Shown here one piece after another: positions 55,770 to 64,000 of a stretch of 64,000 bases of DNA. The DNA is from Auricularia sp. M13 (lineage: Eukaryota > Basidiomycota > Agaricomycetes > Auriculariales > Auriculariaceae), in the NCBI GenBank assembly GCA_037042915.1, contig CM073193.1:9114001-9178000 (forward strand), in the 5' to 3' direction. A model generated the notes under the pieces. The model was not told the origin of the DNA and searched no databases. It saw only the letters and a program-made list of their open reading frames with translations. Every line of letters begins with the position of its first letter. The first letter of the stretch is position 1. The translations under genes were made by a program, and so were the position numbers.

Positions 55770-57454
55770 ATGTCACTCCTCATCAGGAGCGTGATCTCCA
55801 ACTTGAACCTCCCCGCGGTGAGCTCATTGCACCATCATCAACTCTATGTCGGTGCTCATTATTCCTCGAGTTCCCCGCCCTCACGCCTGCGGGTTTGGAT
55901 CAATTCGTGACTCAGTTAGAACATGGTCTCCAGGATCTTCGCAGGCCGAGCATATGTCCAGTCTGTGTGCTGTTGCTGGAACAGGTTCACCTGTACCCCG
56001 GCGTCCTCGATCACAGCCTTCGGCTTCTGCGTGAGGGACACGGCCATTTCCTTTCTCGAATCATGGCCTTCCTCACCACAGAGCGCGGAGACGACGACAA
56101 CTCGGCACTTGGGAGCATCCTATTCCCAATTATCCGGGGCTGCCCCGGCCAGGCGAATGCTCTTCATCGCCGAGCGGCGGCGTGCTATACCGAGGAAGAC
56201 TGCGCACTAAGGCTCGTCGCCAGTTTATGCGCCATAATCGTCCCCTGTTTTCCGAAGTTAACTGCGCAATTGGTTTGCTCCAAGAGATTCAAATTTCATC
56301 CTGCTTGGCCCGCAGCCGCACACGACCTTACGTCCAAGCCCACGGCCTTTCGAGGCCTCCTCCACTGGCTTGCCATCAGCGACGATTCGTCCGTCGTCTG
56401 TCTCTTTATGAGGGTGTTTCTCTGGTGCCGCCCGACTTTCTACGCCGAGTTTGTCGACGACGACGCGCGATCCATATTTGCGAACACCATCTCTGCAATT
56501 CTAACCTCCGGCGCAGATGCTCTGAACAGTCCGCATACGCCAATAGAAGGCGACCGCCGGGATCCAGCGCAGTACATGGTCCATGTAGCCCAGCTTCTGG
56601 AATATCTTCCCATGTTCGGCGTCGACGAATGGCCTGAATGGCACCGCCTCCTCACTGGCTTCGAGGAGGAGGTCCTCCCGGCCGCTTATGCGGCTATCAG
56701 GTCGTGTCGAGACCCTTGTGTCAAGAGACAACTCTCAGACTTCGCATTACAATTACACACCTCGCTTGGAGACGAGTCGTTCAATTTCATGCCCGATCAT
56801 CTTGCCGATCACATGTTCGACGATCAGCTCAGATACGGTGGATGTTTTGGCCATTTCAAGAAACTCTTGAAAACGCTGGCAGCGCGCAGAGTCTGCAGCG
56901 GGCCGAACTGTCTCAAGCATTCCCATGAGATCACCCGCTTACGTCTATGCGGCTCGTGCAAGGTCTTTCAGTACTGCTCCAGGGAATGTCAGCTAGATCA
57001 CTGGCGCAGACATTCTCAGCCTCATAGTGTGGTTTGCAAACGGCTCGGTACCATCCTTGCCACAGCGCCCTTGAGCACGGACACGCCGGCATTCGAGGCT
57101 GCGTGCCTCTCGCACGGGCTCGACATCCAGGAACTCGCCGTCATCTACGCAGACTTGGTTGGCCATCGCATTCCCTCATCCGATCCCCGACGCGGGGAAC
57201 ATGCAGCAGAGGGCGCCAGCACGAGTAAGTCATCTTGCCATAAATCTTGCAGACCTTCAGTCCGAACTCATTCGTGCGCAGTACAACGAGGCATGTTCGC
57301 CATGCTCGAGCAACTTCAGTTCCTTCACGATTTTCATTCTGCGCGCTTTGGCGACCGTAGCTTATTGCTGGAGATTGTGCGTCGCTTGGATAGTCTGACG
57401 GTCGAACCCCCCCTGCGCGAGCAACTCGTTCGCTATGTTGAGATGCGGATTTGA
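55770..57454 (+). CDS. MYND-type zinc-finger protein
   Basis: Three exons (55770-55817, 55871-57224, 57282-57454) give 524 residues starting MSLLIRSVISNLNLPAFPAL. The MYND finger lies at about residues 358-405: C358, C363, C376, C379, C385, C389, H397, C405, with the YCSRECQ core. Upstream is a long helical region typical of basidiomycete MYND proteins (LDQFVTQLEHGLQ, GLLHWLAISDDSSVVCLFMR). MYND fingers bind proline-rich partner proteins; no SET domain is present, so methyltransferase activity is not implied. The small first exon was chosen because GTGAGCTCA...CCTCGAG restores frame after an ATG. The third exon adds REQLVRYVEMRI at the end. Confidence 0.85.
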
Positions 57455-57504
57455 ATGTTGAATAATGTACGAAGGCTAGCGGAAGTTTCCCAATGTGCGC
57501 GAAT

Positions 57505-57690
57505 ACAGAATTGGAACGCATCTACTAAACCAGCGACCGAATTGGAACGCATCTACTAACCAGCGACCGATGCGCTGGATGAGTTCGTCGGGAACGCCGC
57601 GGAGCGCGAGGTCGGTGGTGCCGCCCGAGCGGATCGAGTGGCCCGCGACACCGAAAAGACGTTAGCGGCCAAGTACGACAGAAACCACGA
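57505..57690 (-). pseudogene. C-terminal fragment of a tyrosine recombinase
   Basis: The minus strand reads FGVAGHSIRSGGTT, DLALRGVPDELIQRIGRW, the conserved HxxR box and downstream helix of tyrosine recombinases of the type found in fungal DIRS- or Crypton-like elements. The rest of the catalytic core (first Arg, final Tyr) is missing. A frameshift and stop follow GRW. The 3' end is a 30-31 bp tandem duplication (57510-57540 and 57541-57570). Confidence 0.62.
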
Positions 57691-58559
57691 GTGCGTCGGC
57701 ACCGTACCGTCTGAGCGAACGATAAGGGTTGTTGAAACGCGAGTTTTGGACAGTGTGATGCGACTCGTCCAGTTTCCGTCGCTCATGGGCTCGTCCTTCG
57801 CAGCTCCGTTCGCGTCCTCGACGTAATCATAATCGCCGGCGATGCCGACATGCGCGTCAAAGTCGAGATCATCGTCCGAGGAAGGGATAACCATCGCGCC
57901 CTTGGCTGCTTTCGCCGCGCGTTCAGCGCGCTTGGACGTAGAAGCGGATTTGCTGGGTTTGGGCGGCGGCGACGATGGTGAACAGGAAGGCGGGGACGAG
58001 CGCAGAGCTGCTGCCAGGCCTGCGCGCGCGCTCCGGCGTCGAGGACGGCCTTCGCTTTGCCTTTGCCCTGGCCTTTGTCGCGCAACGGCACGTTAAACTA
58101 CCGCATGACCTCCTCAAGCCTCTTCGCAGACATCTTGCCGTCCAGCCGCACGTATCCGACCCAGCGCCGCTCGGCCGTCAGCACGTAGCATGCGGTGGCT
58201 GCTTGCGTCCTTGGGTTACGGATCAGGTGTCCCTCGTCGAGCACGACGCCCTGTAGCCGCACTTCGTAAGCAATGGTAGAATTAAAGGAACGCTACACGT
58301 ACGCGCCACTTCACGCCCATGAGCCCACCATCCGTCTTGCGCTTCTTCCTGCTCGGCCCCGCCTATGCACCAGCGCTCGCAGCGACGGACTAGGTGCGAT
58401 CCTGAGCCACCTAACATTCCGTAATCAGTACTCTGCGAACGAAGATGATACTGGCAAACAGCGACGCACTTGGAGGTGATGACAATGTCGGCCGTCTCCA
58501 TATCCTACGTTGTCCGCGATCTACTTCTCCCAATTACTGAGCCTCGGCGGGCAAACTTA
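57691..58559. other. Unassigned, probably degraded element DNA
   Basis: Minus-strand frames such as SSDDDLDFDAHVGIAGDYDY exist but do not connect to the recombinase remnant or to any family. No gene called. Confidence 0.3.
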
Positions 58560-59690
58560 AGCGGCAGGCAGCGCCGATCAGCACCAGCAGCACAATGACA
58601 TCGGGCAACGTACCGATAAGTGTCGAGCCTCTGAACCCGTTCTTCGGCTCACTCTTCGTCATCAACGCCAGCGCCAAGATCGTCAGCGTCTCCCGGTGCC
58701 CATGGCGTCCGCGATAAGCCCGCCGCGGCTGAGAATGGGCGAGTTCTCGATGCGCGACGTCGTGTGAGTGAGGCTCTTGGAGTAATACGGCGTGCCCTTC
58801 TGCATCTTGTACGCGCGGAACTGCACGGCCGCGTTGCTCTGCTTCGCGTGCAACGTGGGGTGCTCTTTCGCGAGACACTACTTCGGCGTTTGTTTCTGCG
58901 TCGCGCGTGGGCATCAGACGTGCGGTTGGGAGAGAGAGAGAGAGACAGCGTCCAGAGGGGGAAGCGCGCCTGATGCTGGATGAGCTCGACGCCGGCTTGC
59001 AAACCAAGCAGCAACTGGTCCTCCTGAGCAGCTTGGAGACGACCACGCCGTCCTCTCCATCCACACCGCACAGCGTATCGCGAAGGCGCGCGCGCCGGTC
59101 GTCATCGTCGACCTTAGAAAGGGACTCGAGCATCGTACGCAGCTCCATCGCCTTCTGTGCCTCGGCATACCGCGTTGCTGCTCCGCGAGCGCCTTGACCG
59201 ACGCCTGCGAGGACGACGCTGCGGCGTAGGAGCTGCGGCGTAGTATTGAGACAGGGAAGAAAGAGGATTGAATGCTGGGACGTACACGGGCAACGGGAGG
59301 GCCGGGGCGGGGTTGCCCGTGTAGTCGGCCGTGCGCATCGTGTCGTCGAAGCCGCGCTGGCCGGGAGTCGCCCCGCGCCGCGCGGGCTGCGGTCCGTCTA
59401 GTAGTAGAGGGTACCGAGTGGCCCTAAGGATGATGCGCATATAGATTCAGCACCGTCTTGAGCCGCGGCGGCGAGAGCATCCAGTAGCAGTTGAGCGGCG
59501 GCCCGAGCCCAGAACCGCTCTCTTGGAGGTCGTCGATTCGATCTGCTGCAGCATCGATCCCCAGGCCCTGGGCACGAGTGAATATTGCCCTCGGCAGAAT
59601 CACGCGGAACTTGAACGCGCGGACTTCGAAAAGTGCAACGCGCTCTGTCTCGTCCGCGTCGTTTACCTTGACTTGCCGCTACCACCATAT
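58560..59690 (-). pseudogene. SNF2/Rad5-like helicase N-terminal remnant
   Basis: In order on the minus strand and in several frames: FKFRVILPRAIFTRAQGLG, GPPLNCYWMLSPPRLKTVLN, AMELRTMLESLSKVDDDDRR, VQFRAYKMQKGTPYYSKSLT, ILSRGGLIADAMGTG. These match the region before and at the Walker A motif of fungal Rad5/HLTF-type SNF2 ATPases. The expected ADxMGxGKT is broken: after GTG the frame shifts and Lys is lost (ETLTILALALMTKSEPKNGF continues one frame over). Everything beyond motif Ia is absent. It is a dead, truncated copy whose 5' edge abuts the BRCT gene on the opposite strand. Confidence 0.78.
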
Positions 59691-59696
59691 CTCGAA

Positions 59697-60686
59697 ATGG
59701 CTGACGCCAGTGAAAAACCTTTGAGTGGCAAGGTCTTCTATGTGGACAGGACGGTTTATGGCAAGATTGGGGAATTAGACCGAAGACAGAAATATCTTGA
59801 TTGCATCAAGGTAAGCTAAGGCTACCGACTCGCAAGCACCGAGAATTCACTCGTCGTCGAAGGCCCTGGGCGGGAGCATTTCCAACGAGGTCATCGACTC
59901 CGATATTGTCCTTGTCCATCCTGGACGCGCAAAGCTGGACGCTACGATTGTCCTAGCTAGTCCAATTGTCTCGTACTGGTTCATTGAAGACTGCTCGGAG
60001 GAGGGCAAATGTCTTCCGATTTCAAGGTATCTTGTCAATGTCATGACCAAACGGTAAGAACACATCTGACCAAGGCTCCTATTATGTAATGAGTATCACT
60101 GATGATTGTACGTAGGGATGGCAGCATCGATCGCGACAAGCGGGACCGTGAAGTGGTGTGTAGAAGCTCTAGGTCCACAACTAAAACCCATGGGCTCATG
60201 TAAAGTCTGCATGTCAGGATCTTTCGAGTGACCATGATGGTGGCAGCTCCGAGTCGGCCGTGCTCTCAGACGTGGATGCCCCGGTTCCCACATTTCTCAT
60301 CGCGGCAAAAAAGCCATTCTCAGACGATAGAGCATGCGCCTGGGCATACAAGTTCCTTCAGTGGTATACTATGCATTCAGGGCCAGCAACCGACCATCAA
60401 ATACTCAGAGTTGCATCAACTCTAATGGCCACAATAGTGAGTCCGGGTGTAACATTCTGAGTTGGCAATGACTTCTCTGTCTTGGAAGGTTCCGCAGCTG
60501 AACAAGTGCACCTTCCGCGGTGCCTGCGACAAAAATAAACGACTCGAAACGCAGGCCCTGCAGAATATCCGTGATGCCAAGGCCCAGGCGGAGCAGGACA
60601 AAGTAGCATCTATGAACGACAACGAAATCCAACGGCTCGTTGATGAGGCCGCGACCATGTACCAGCAAACGTTGAAGTCACTTTAG
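59697..60686 (+). CDS. BRCT-domain protein, Rap1/TERF2IP-like N-terminus
   Basis: Five exons (59697-59810, 59863-60053, 60116-60155, 60218-60436, 60489-60686) encode 253 residues starting MADASEKPLSGKVFYVDRTV. Residues about 8-100 fit a single BRCT repeat: KVFYVDR strand, ALGGSISNEVIDSDIVLVHP, and the SPIVSYWFIEDC helix with its conserved Trp. After an acidic linker, FSDDRACAWAYKFLQWYT resembles a small helical module, and the tail is a coiled coil (ETQALQNIRDAKAQAEQDKV). BRCT folds at this position occur in Rap1-type telomere proteins and in DNA-repair scaffolds; which applies here is inference. The start lies 7 bases from the SNF2 remnant. Confidence 0.8.
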
Positions 60687-60989
60687 AATAGTATATCAAT
60701 TTATGTGTTGGTGTGTGTATGCGTTCGTTAATGATCACACCGTCCATGCGCAGCCGGCTATCGCAGCGAGTGGATGCCGCGACGTTCTCGCGACTGTAAG
60801 GGACGTCCGGGAGTCTTGAACCAGTGCTATGCATGCGAGGGCGCCGTCGTGCTTGCTGAACACGCGCGCCGGCCTTTGGTCGGTGGTCGCCACCTGACTG
60901 CCGTTCTGGTGAACGGCGTGCGGGTGGTTCAAATTGGGAGAGCGGGGCCGTGCGCAACGTTGACGCGCGCCGCACGTGTTTTGCCCCGG

Positions 60990-61500
60990 GCTACGGACGC
61001 CTCGTCGCCGCGCACGTTACCTATTCTGCACCGGTGCGTCCCCGGTTATTCCTGCGCTGCCCGCGCTGGTTCTCTAACGCGCCCTGACCGAGGCTACAAA
61101 CTGGCCACAGTCCACAGGCGCTGCCCTTGCAAATCAGGCACGTCCAGCGCCCTCTTTGCCATCGCCATTTGCGGTTATTCCTGCGCTGCCTGCGATCATC
61201 TGACGCAACACGCAGGACGCGAAACGACGCTGATGCGATCCGGCTACGGGCTATAACCCGCCCTCGTCACCGTCGTGTCAGCAGCGCGTTAACCCTGTAC
61301 TGGTGCGTTCCCGGTTATTCCTGCGCTGCCCGCGCTCGCTTCACCCGCCTTTCATATGCTGGCCGCCGCGCAACGATATCGTTGCGGTTCACAAACCCGC
61401 CATAGGCCACAGGTCCTGTACTAGCAAGCCCAGGCTAGCGCGCTTCTCCGACAGCGGCGCGTTACGCTGTCAACCCTTCACTCGGGCTCCGTGCTGCTCG
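60990..61500 (+). repeat. Array F: tandem units of about 135 bp, same family as array E but opposite strand
   Basis: GGTTATTCCTGCGCTGCC recurs at about 61044, 61173 and 61313, usually after GGTGCGT and CCC. The + strand reads CVPGYSCAARA, GYSCAACDHLTQ, WCVPGYSCAARARF, the module seen on the minus strand of array E. Confidence 0.85.
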
Positions 61501-62052
61501 GCTGCCGCATGACAGTGGCCGTCAACGCCCTACATTTCTACACACCGCGACGCTACGATGCGCGCCGCGCACGTTAAGCAGACTCCCTGACATCGTGGTC
61601 TCCGTCCTCATGGACTACCTCTTCTATTACTGCCCCATCAGACTCCCGCGATTGCCGATTGCAGCATTTGGCTATCATCGACCTCTTTCAAGTTCAGACG
61701 CGGGCCTTGGAAGGGCCTTAGTCACTGGCTACACGGACTTCATCGTCCTTGACATCTTGCTGCTCATGACCTCATCTGGTTTATTTCCCGTTTTGCTATC
61801 TGGCTTTACTCGACTGTATTCTATGCGGACATCCGCATACATACATGATCAATCCCTCGATTGTACCTCATTGGCTGAGACACCCTGCTTCGCCTCCTAG
61901 CGTCCAACATCTCCCCGCCGCTGCGCCCGTTACTGGTCTATGTCTCTCTGAATGGATCACAATATATATCCTGGAAGACGGCCTCTGCGCGGTGCTTCGC
62001 GTACGAATCTATTAAGCAGATAAGACTTCTCACACCCTGTACAGCGGCCGAC
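61501..62052. other. No firm gene
   Basis: A + frame at 61595-61900 is hydrophobic (MVSVLMDYLFYYCPIRLPRL, VLDILLLMTSSGLFPVLL). It might be a small membrane-protein fragment; no family or intron evidence. Confidence 0.3.
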
Positions 62053-62391
62053 TCACTTCCTGACTGCTTTTTGCGCGAGTGGTTCATTGCGGACACTGAC
62101 GTATCTCCCATCGGAGGCTCGCAGCGCAAGAACCAATATATCTCCTGACCACCGCAGTCGTGTGAGGCGGTGGATAAGCCTGTTGTGGGGAGAAGCCGGC
62201 CGTCTGGTGAAAAAAATGGCAAATTTGGCAGTGTATCCATGTCGTGTAACATATACATGACACTCGTAATAGAGATTGCCAGGACCAGACCCGATGAACT
62301 CGTTCGCAGCAGCGAAGGTGCCATTCGTGAGAATGTGAACGCGGTCGACAGTCGGTCGCGTGCTGGAATATAAGACACCAATGGCAGTCAT
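62053..62391 (-). CDS. Small orphan protein
   Basis: 112 codons starting MTAIGVLYSSTRPTVDRVHI, with a compact predicted domain (FIGSGPGNLYYECHVYVTRH, LIHRLTRLRWSGDILVLALR). The RL..L.W.GDILVL block resembles short uncharacterised Agaricomycete proteins, but I cannot name the family. Upstream exons are possible. Confidence 0.42.
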   Translation of the reverse strand: MTAIGVLYSSTRPTVDRVHILTNGTFAAANEFIGSGPGNLYYECHVYVTRHGYTAKFAIFFTRRPASPHNRLIHRLTRLRWSGDILVLALRASDGRYVSVRNEPLAQKAVRK

Positions 62392-62736
62392 CGAGCTAGA
62401 CCGCTACGTAGAGCCGCGAGGACAGTGATCAGCTCCATCATTCGTTGGCTTGACTTAAATCATATCAGAGTTCGCACAATGGTCGAACGGTTACAATGCA
62501 GCCAAGGGTGTTGGAAAGACCTTCCTTATTGAGTCAGTTCGTGCACCTCCGGCGGTACATCGGGCTCGCCGTCCGGCGGTGATAGCCCGGCGACCCACCC
62601 ATCCACCCCCGCCATTGTCGTAAACAGTACTATAAGCATCAACCAGTCCTCGTTACACCTGCGGCGTAATGATTCATCGTGCACATTCTCCCTTGTTTGT
62701 CTCAACGCTCCTGTTGACACGGACTCTCATTGATGA

Positions 62737-63397
62737 ATGCACAGTGAAAACCACGATCATAGCATAGAGGAGCGTCGGGCTCCTTCTCCGGACATAGCTG
62801 TTACACCAACACCATCGATGCAAGAGCTCCTGGACGAAATCTTTGGTTGGCCAACGGAGGAAACCAACACGCCCTCACAGTTGCCCAGTTCTTGCTCCTC
62901 TCCGTCCCTCTCGCCATGCGATCCAGCAGACAGTGTCAAGCGTACACAGCAGGAGCTCACTAAGGCGGCAGACGTCCTCCTTCAAGACGAGCGCCAAAGG
63001 GATGAGGTACGCCCTAGCCTCTGTTAGTGGCATGTACATTTGACGCTACTTGCATTGGAAGGCAACTCTTGTATCCGAATTTAAAACTAGCGATGCTGCG
63101 ATTATAGCGACCAACGACGCTCAACTACCCCATGGTCAGAACCTTGCAGTGCTCCCGTGGGTCTCGGACGAGATACACAGCGCGGGGCGCGATCATGCTC
63201 GAAATGTGAGTATATTTTTCAACCAAGCTGTCCCGCTCATAGCTTGAAAGGCACCTGGGGTGGATCCAAATGGCAGATGCAATTATCGCGAGCGGCGGGA
63301 CTTTCCTGGCGGCTGCTGTGTAGTCTTTGAGACAGTGATCGACGGGAAAATCGTTTGCGTTGTTACCAAGAATTCGACTGGAATGATATGGAACTAG
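62737..63397 (+). CDS. Small orphan protein
   Basis: Three exons (62737-63006, 63062-63205, 63251-63397) in phase encode 186 residues starting MHSENHDHSIEERRAPSPDI. It has an acidic Ser/Pro-rich first half with MQELLDEIFGWPTEE, a helical stretch (VKRTQQELTKAADVLLQDER), then a globular C-terminus (NYRERRDFPGGCCVVFETVI). Introns are 45-55 bases. No family is recognised. An out-of-frame ATG four bases upstream (62733) opens a short upstream frame that could lower translation. Confidence 0.6.
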
Positions 63398-63507
63398 GAA
63401 CTATAGGTTTGTAGGTAAAAACAGGAGAGAACCAGGATAATGTCTGCTGACAATAGCGTATCTCAATTCTCGCACGAACCACTAGCCTGCCCACAGCTCA
63501 AGGTACC

Positions 63508-64000
63508 CTAACGATCCTGACAATCCCTGCTCATAGAGCTGTAACGAATGCTGCACAGGACCAAAGCTGCCTGAATCTCCTGGTCGCTGAAACAAGCGCG
63601 CGGATCAGAGCCCGCATCGCAGTAGCCGCAGTCTGCACCACCATCGCCCTCTTCCTCCACATCGCTCTCGACGGCGAACTCCGTAGCGGATGAATCGGTC
63701 GTCCGCGCCGGGGGGTAGATAGCAGAAGGAAGCTGAACACATTGCAGAGCGTGCGCAGTACTGATTGGCGTCGGAGCGACGTACTGGTACCGCGAGTGAA
63801 TGTCGGGGCAGACGCCATGGTTCAAGTTGAGATTCGCCATGAACGGCGTGAGAGACACTTGCGGTGACCCTGTCGTTTCAGGAAAATGGCGAACAGGCAA
63901 GTGATTGTATCCAGAGCCATACGAGAGAGGATAGATGTACCACGTCGTGGGTGGCTCCAAACGATCGAGACCAGACGGTGTGTTTGACTGCGGTCGCAAG
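63508..64000 (-). CDS. Hypothetical protein, 5' end beyond the window
   Basis: The frame is open from the right edge of the window to a stop at 63508. At least 163 residues, Tyr/Pro/His-rich (TWYIYPLSYGSGYNHLPVRH), then an acidic stretch (FAVESDVEEEGDGGADCGYC) and a short helical end. Low-complexity composition; no domain recognised. It converges with the gene at 62737-63397. Confidence 0.5.
   Translation of the reverse strand, partial: LRPQSNTPSGLDRLEPPTTWYIYPLSYGSGYNHLPVRHFPETTGSPQVSLTPFMANLNLNHGVCPDIHSRYQYVAPTPISTAHALQCVQLPSAIYPPARTTDSSATEFAVESDVEEEGDGGADCGYCDAGSDPRACFSDQEIQAALVLCSIRYSSMSRDCQDR

Noticed and set aside
59697-64000. Telomere-proximal location suggested by a Rap1-like BRCT gene and arrays
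   Set aside because: No TTAGGG-type repeats anywhere in the window; array density alone does not show subtelomeric position.
1-64000. rRNA or tRNA genes
   Set aside because: No conserved rRNA segments or A-box/B-box pairs with a cloverleaf were found by eye; a covariance search would be needed to exclude single tRNAs.

Overview
This window is nuclear DNA of a filamentous basidiomycete, most likely an Agaricomycete. Nearly every recognisable gene is split by 40-110 base GT-AG introns. It also carries families typical of that class: DUF6533 membrane proteins, F-box proteins, MYND fingers, Zn2Cys6 and HMG-box regulators, and a Tc1/mariner element of fungal type. I cannot assign a genus. No rRNA, tRNA or CRISPR array was seen. 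All exon borders were placed by eye from splice signals and frame continuity.

Layout. 1-9.3 kb: a truncated F-box-like gene, a DUF6533 gene broken by an 868-bp fold-back element, and an apparently intact Tc1/mariner transposon. 9.3-17.7 kb: the only clear housekeeping block, ribosomal genes uS4 (RPS9) and eL21 (RPL21) head to head, followed by low-complexity DNA and a gene for a repetitive disordered protein. 18-23.8 kb: kinase-like pseudogenes, a GC-rich minisatellite and a membrane-protein gene. 23.9-41 kb: tandem arrays and segmental duplications alternating with small intron-rich orphan genes, including a diverged paralogue pair at 25.7 and 36.2-37.1 kb. 41-49 kb: a spliced gene ending in a retropepsin-like domain, a Cys/His-tailed orphan gene and another array. 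49.7-64 kb: a Zn2Cys6 regulator, two HMG-box-like genes, more arrays, a MYND gene, remnants of a tyrosine recombinase and of a SNF2 helicase, a BRCT-domain gene, and small orphan genes up to the window edge.

Apart from the ribosomal pair there is no operon-like or pathway-like grouping. The region looks like a repeat-rich accessory compartment shaped by transposition, tandem array expansion and gene decay. The most unusual signals are: (i) two copies of a 49-bp insertion, each flanked by a perfect 9-bp target duplication and lacking terminal inverted repeats; (ii) arrays whose repeat unit carries regularly placed intron-like borders; (iii) two dispersed copies of one array differing by exactly one 497-bp unit; (iv) a multi-exon host-style gene carrying a retropepsin fold whose catalytic motif reads DTF instead of DTG or DSG; and (v) a fold-back transposon whose removal restores a 13-exon reading frame.
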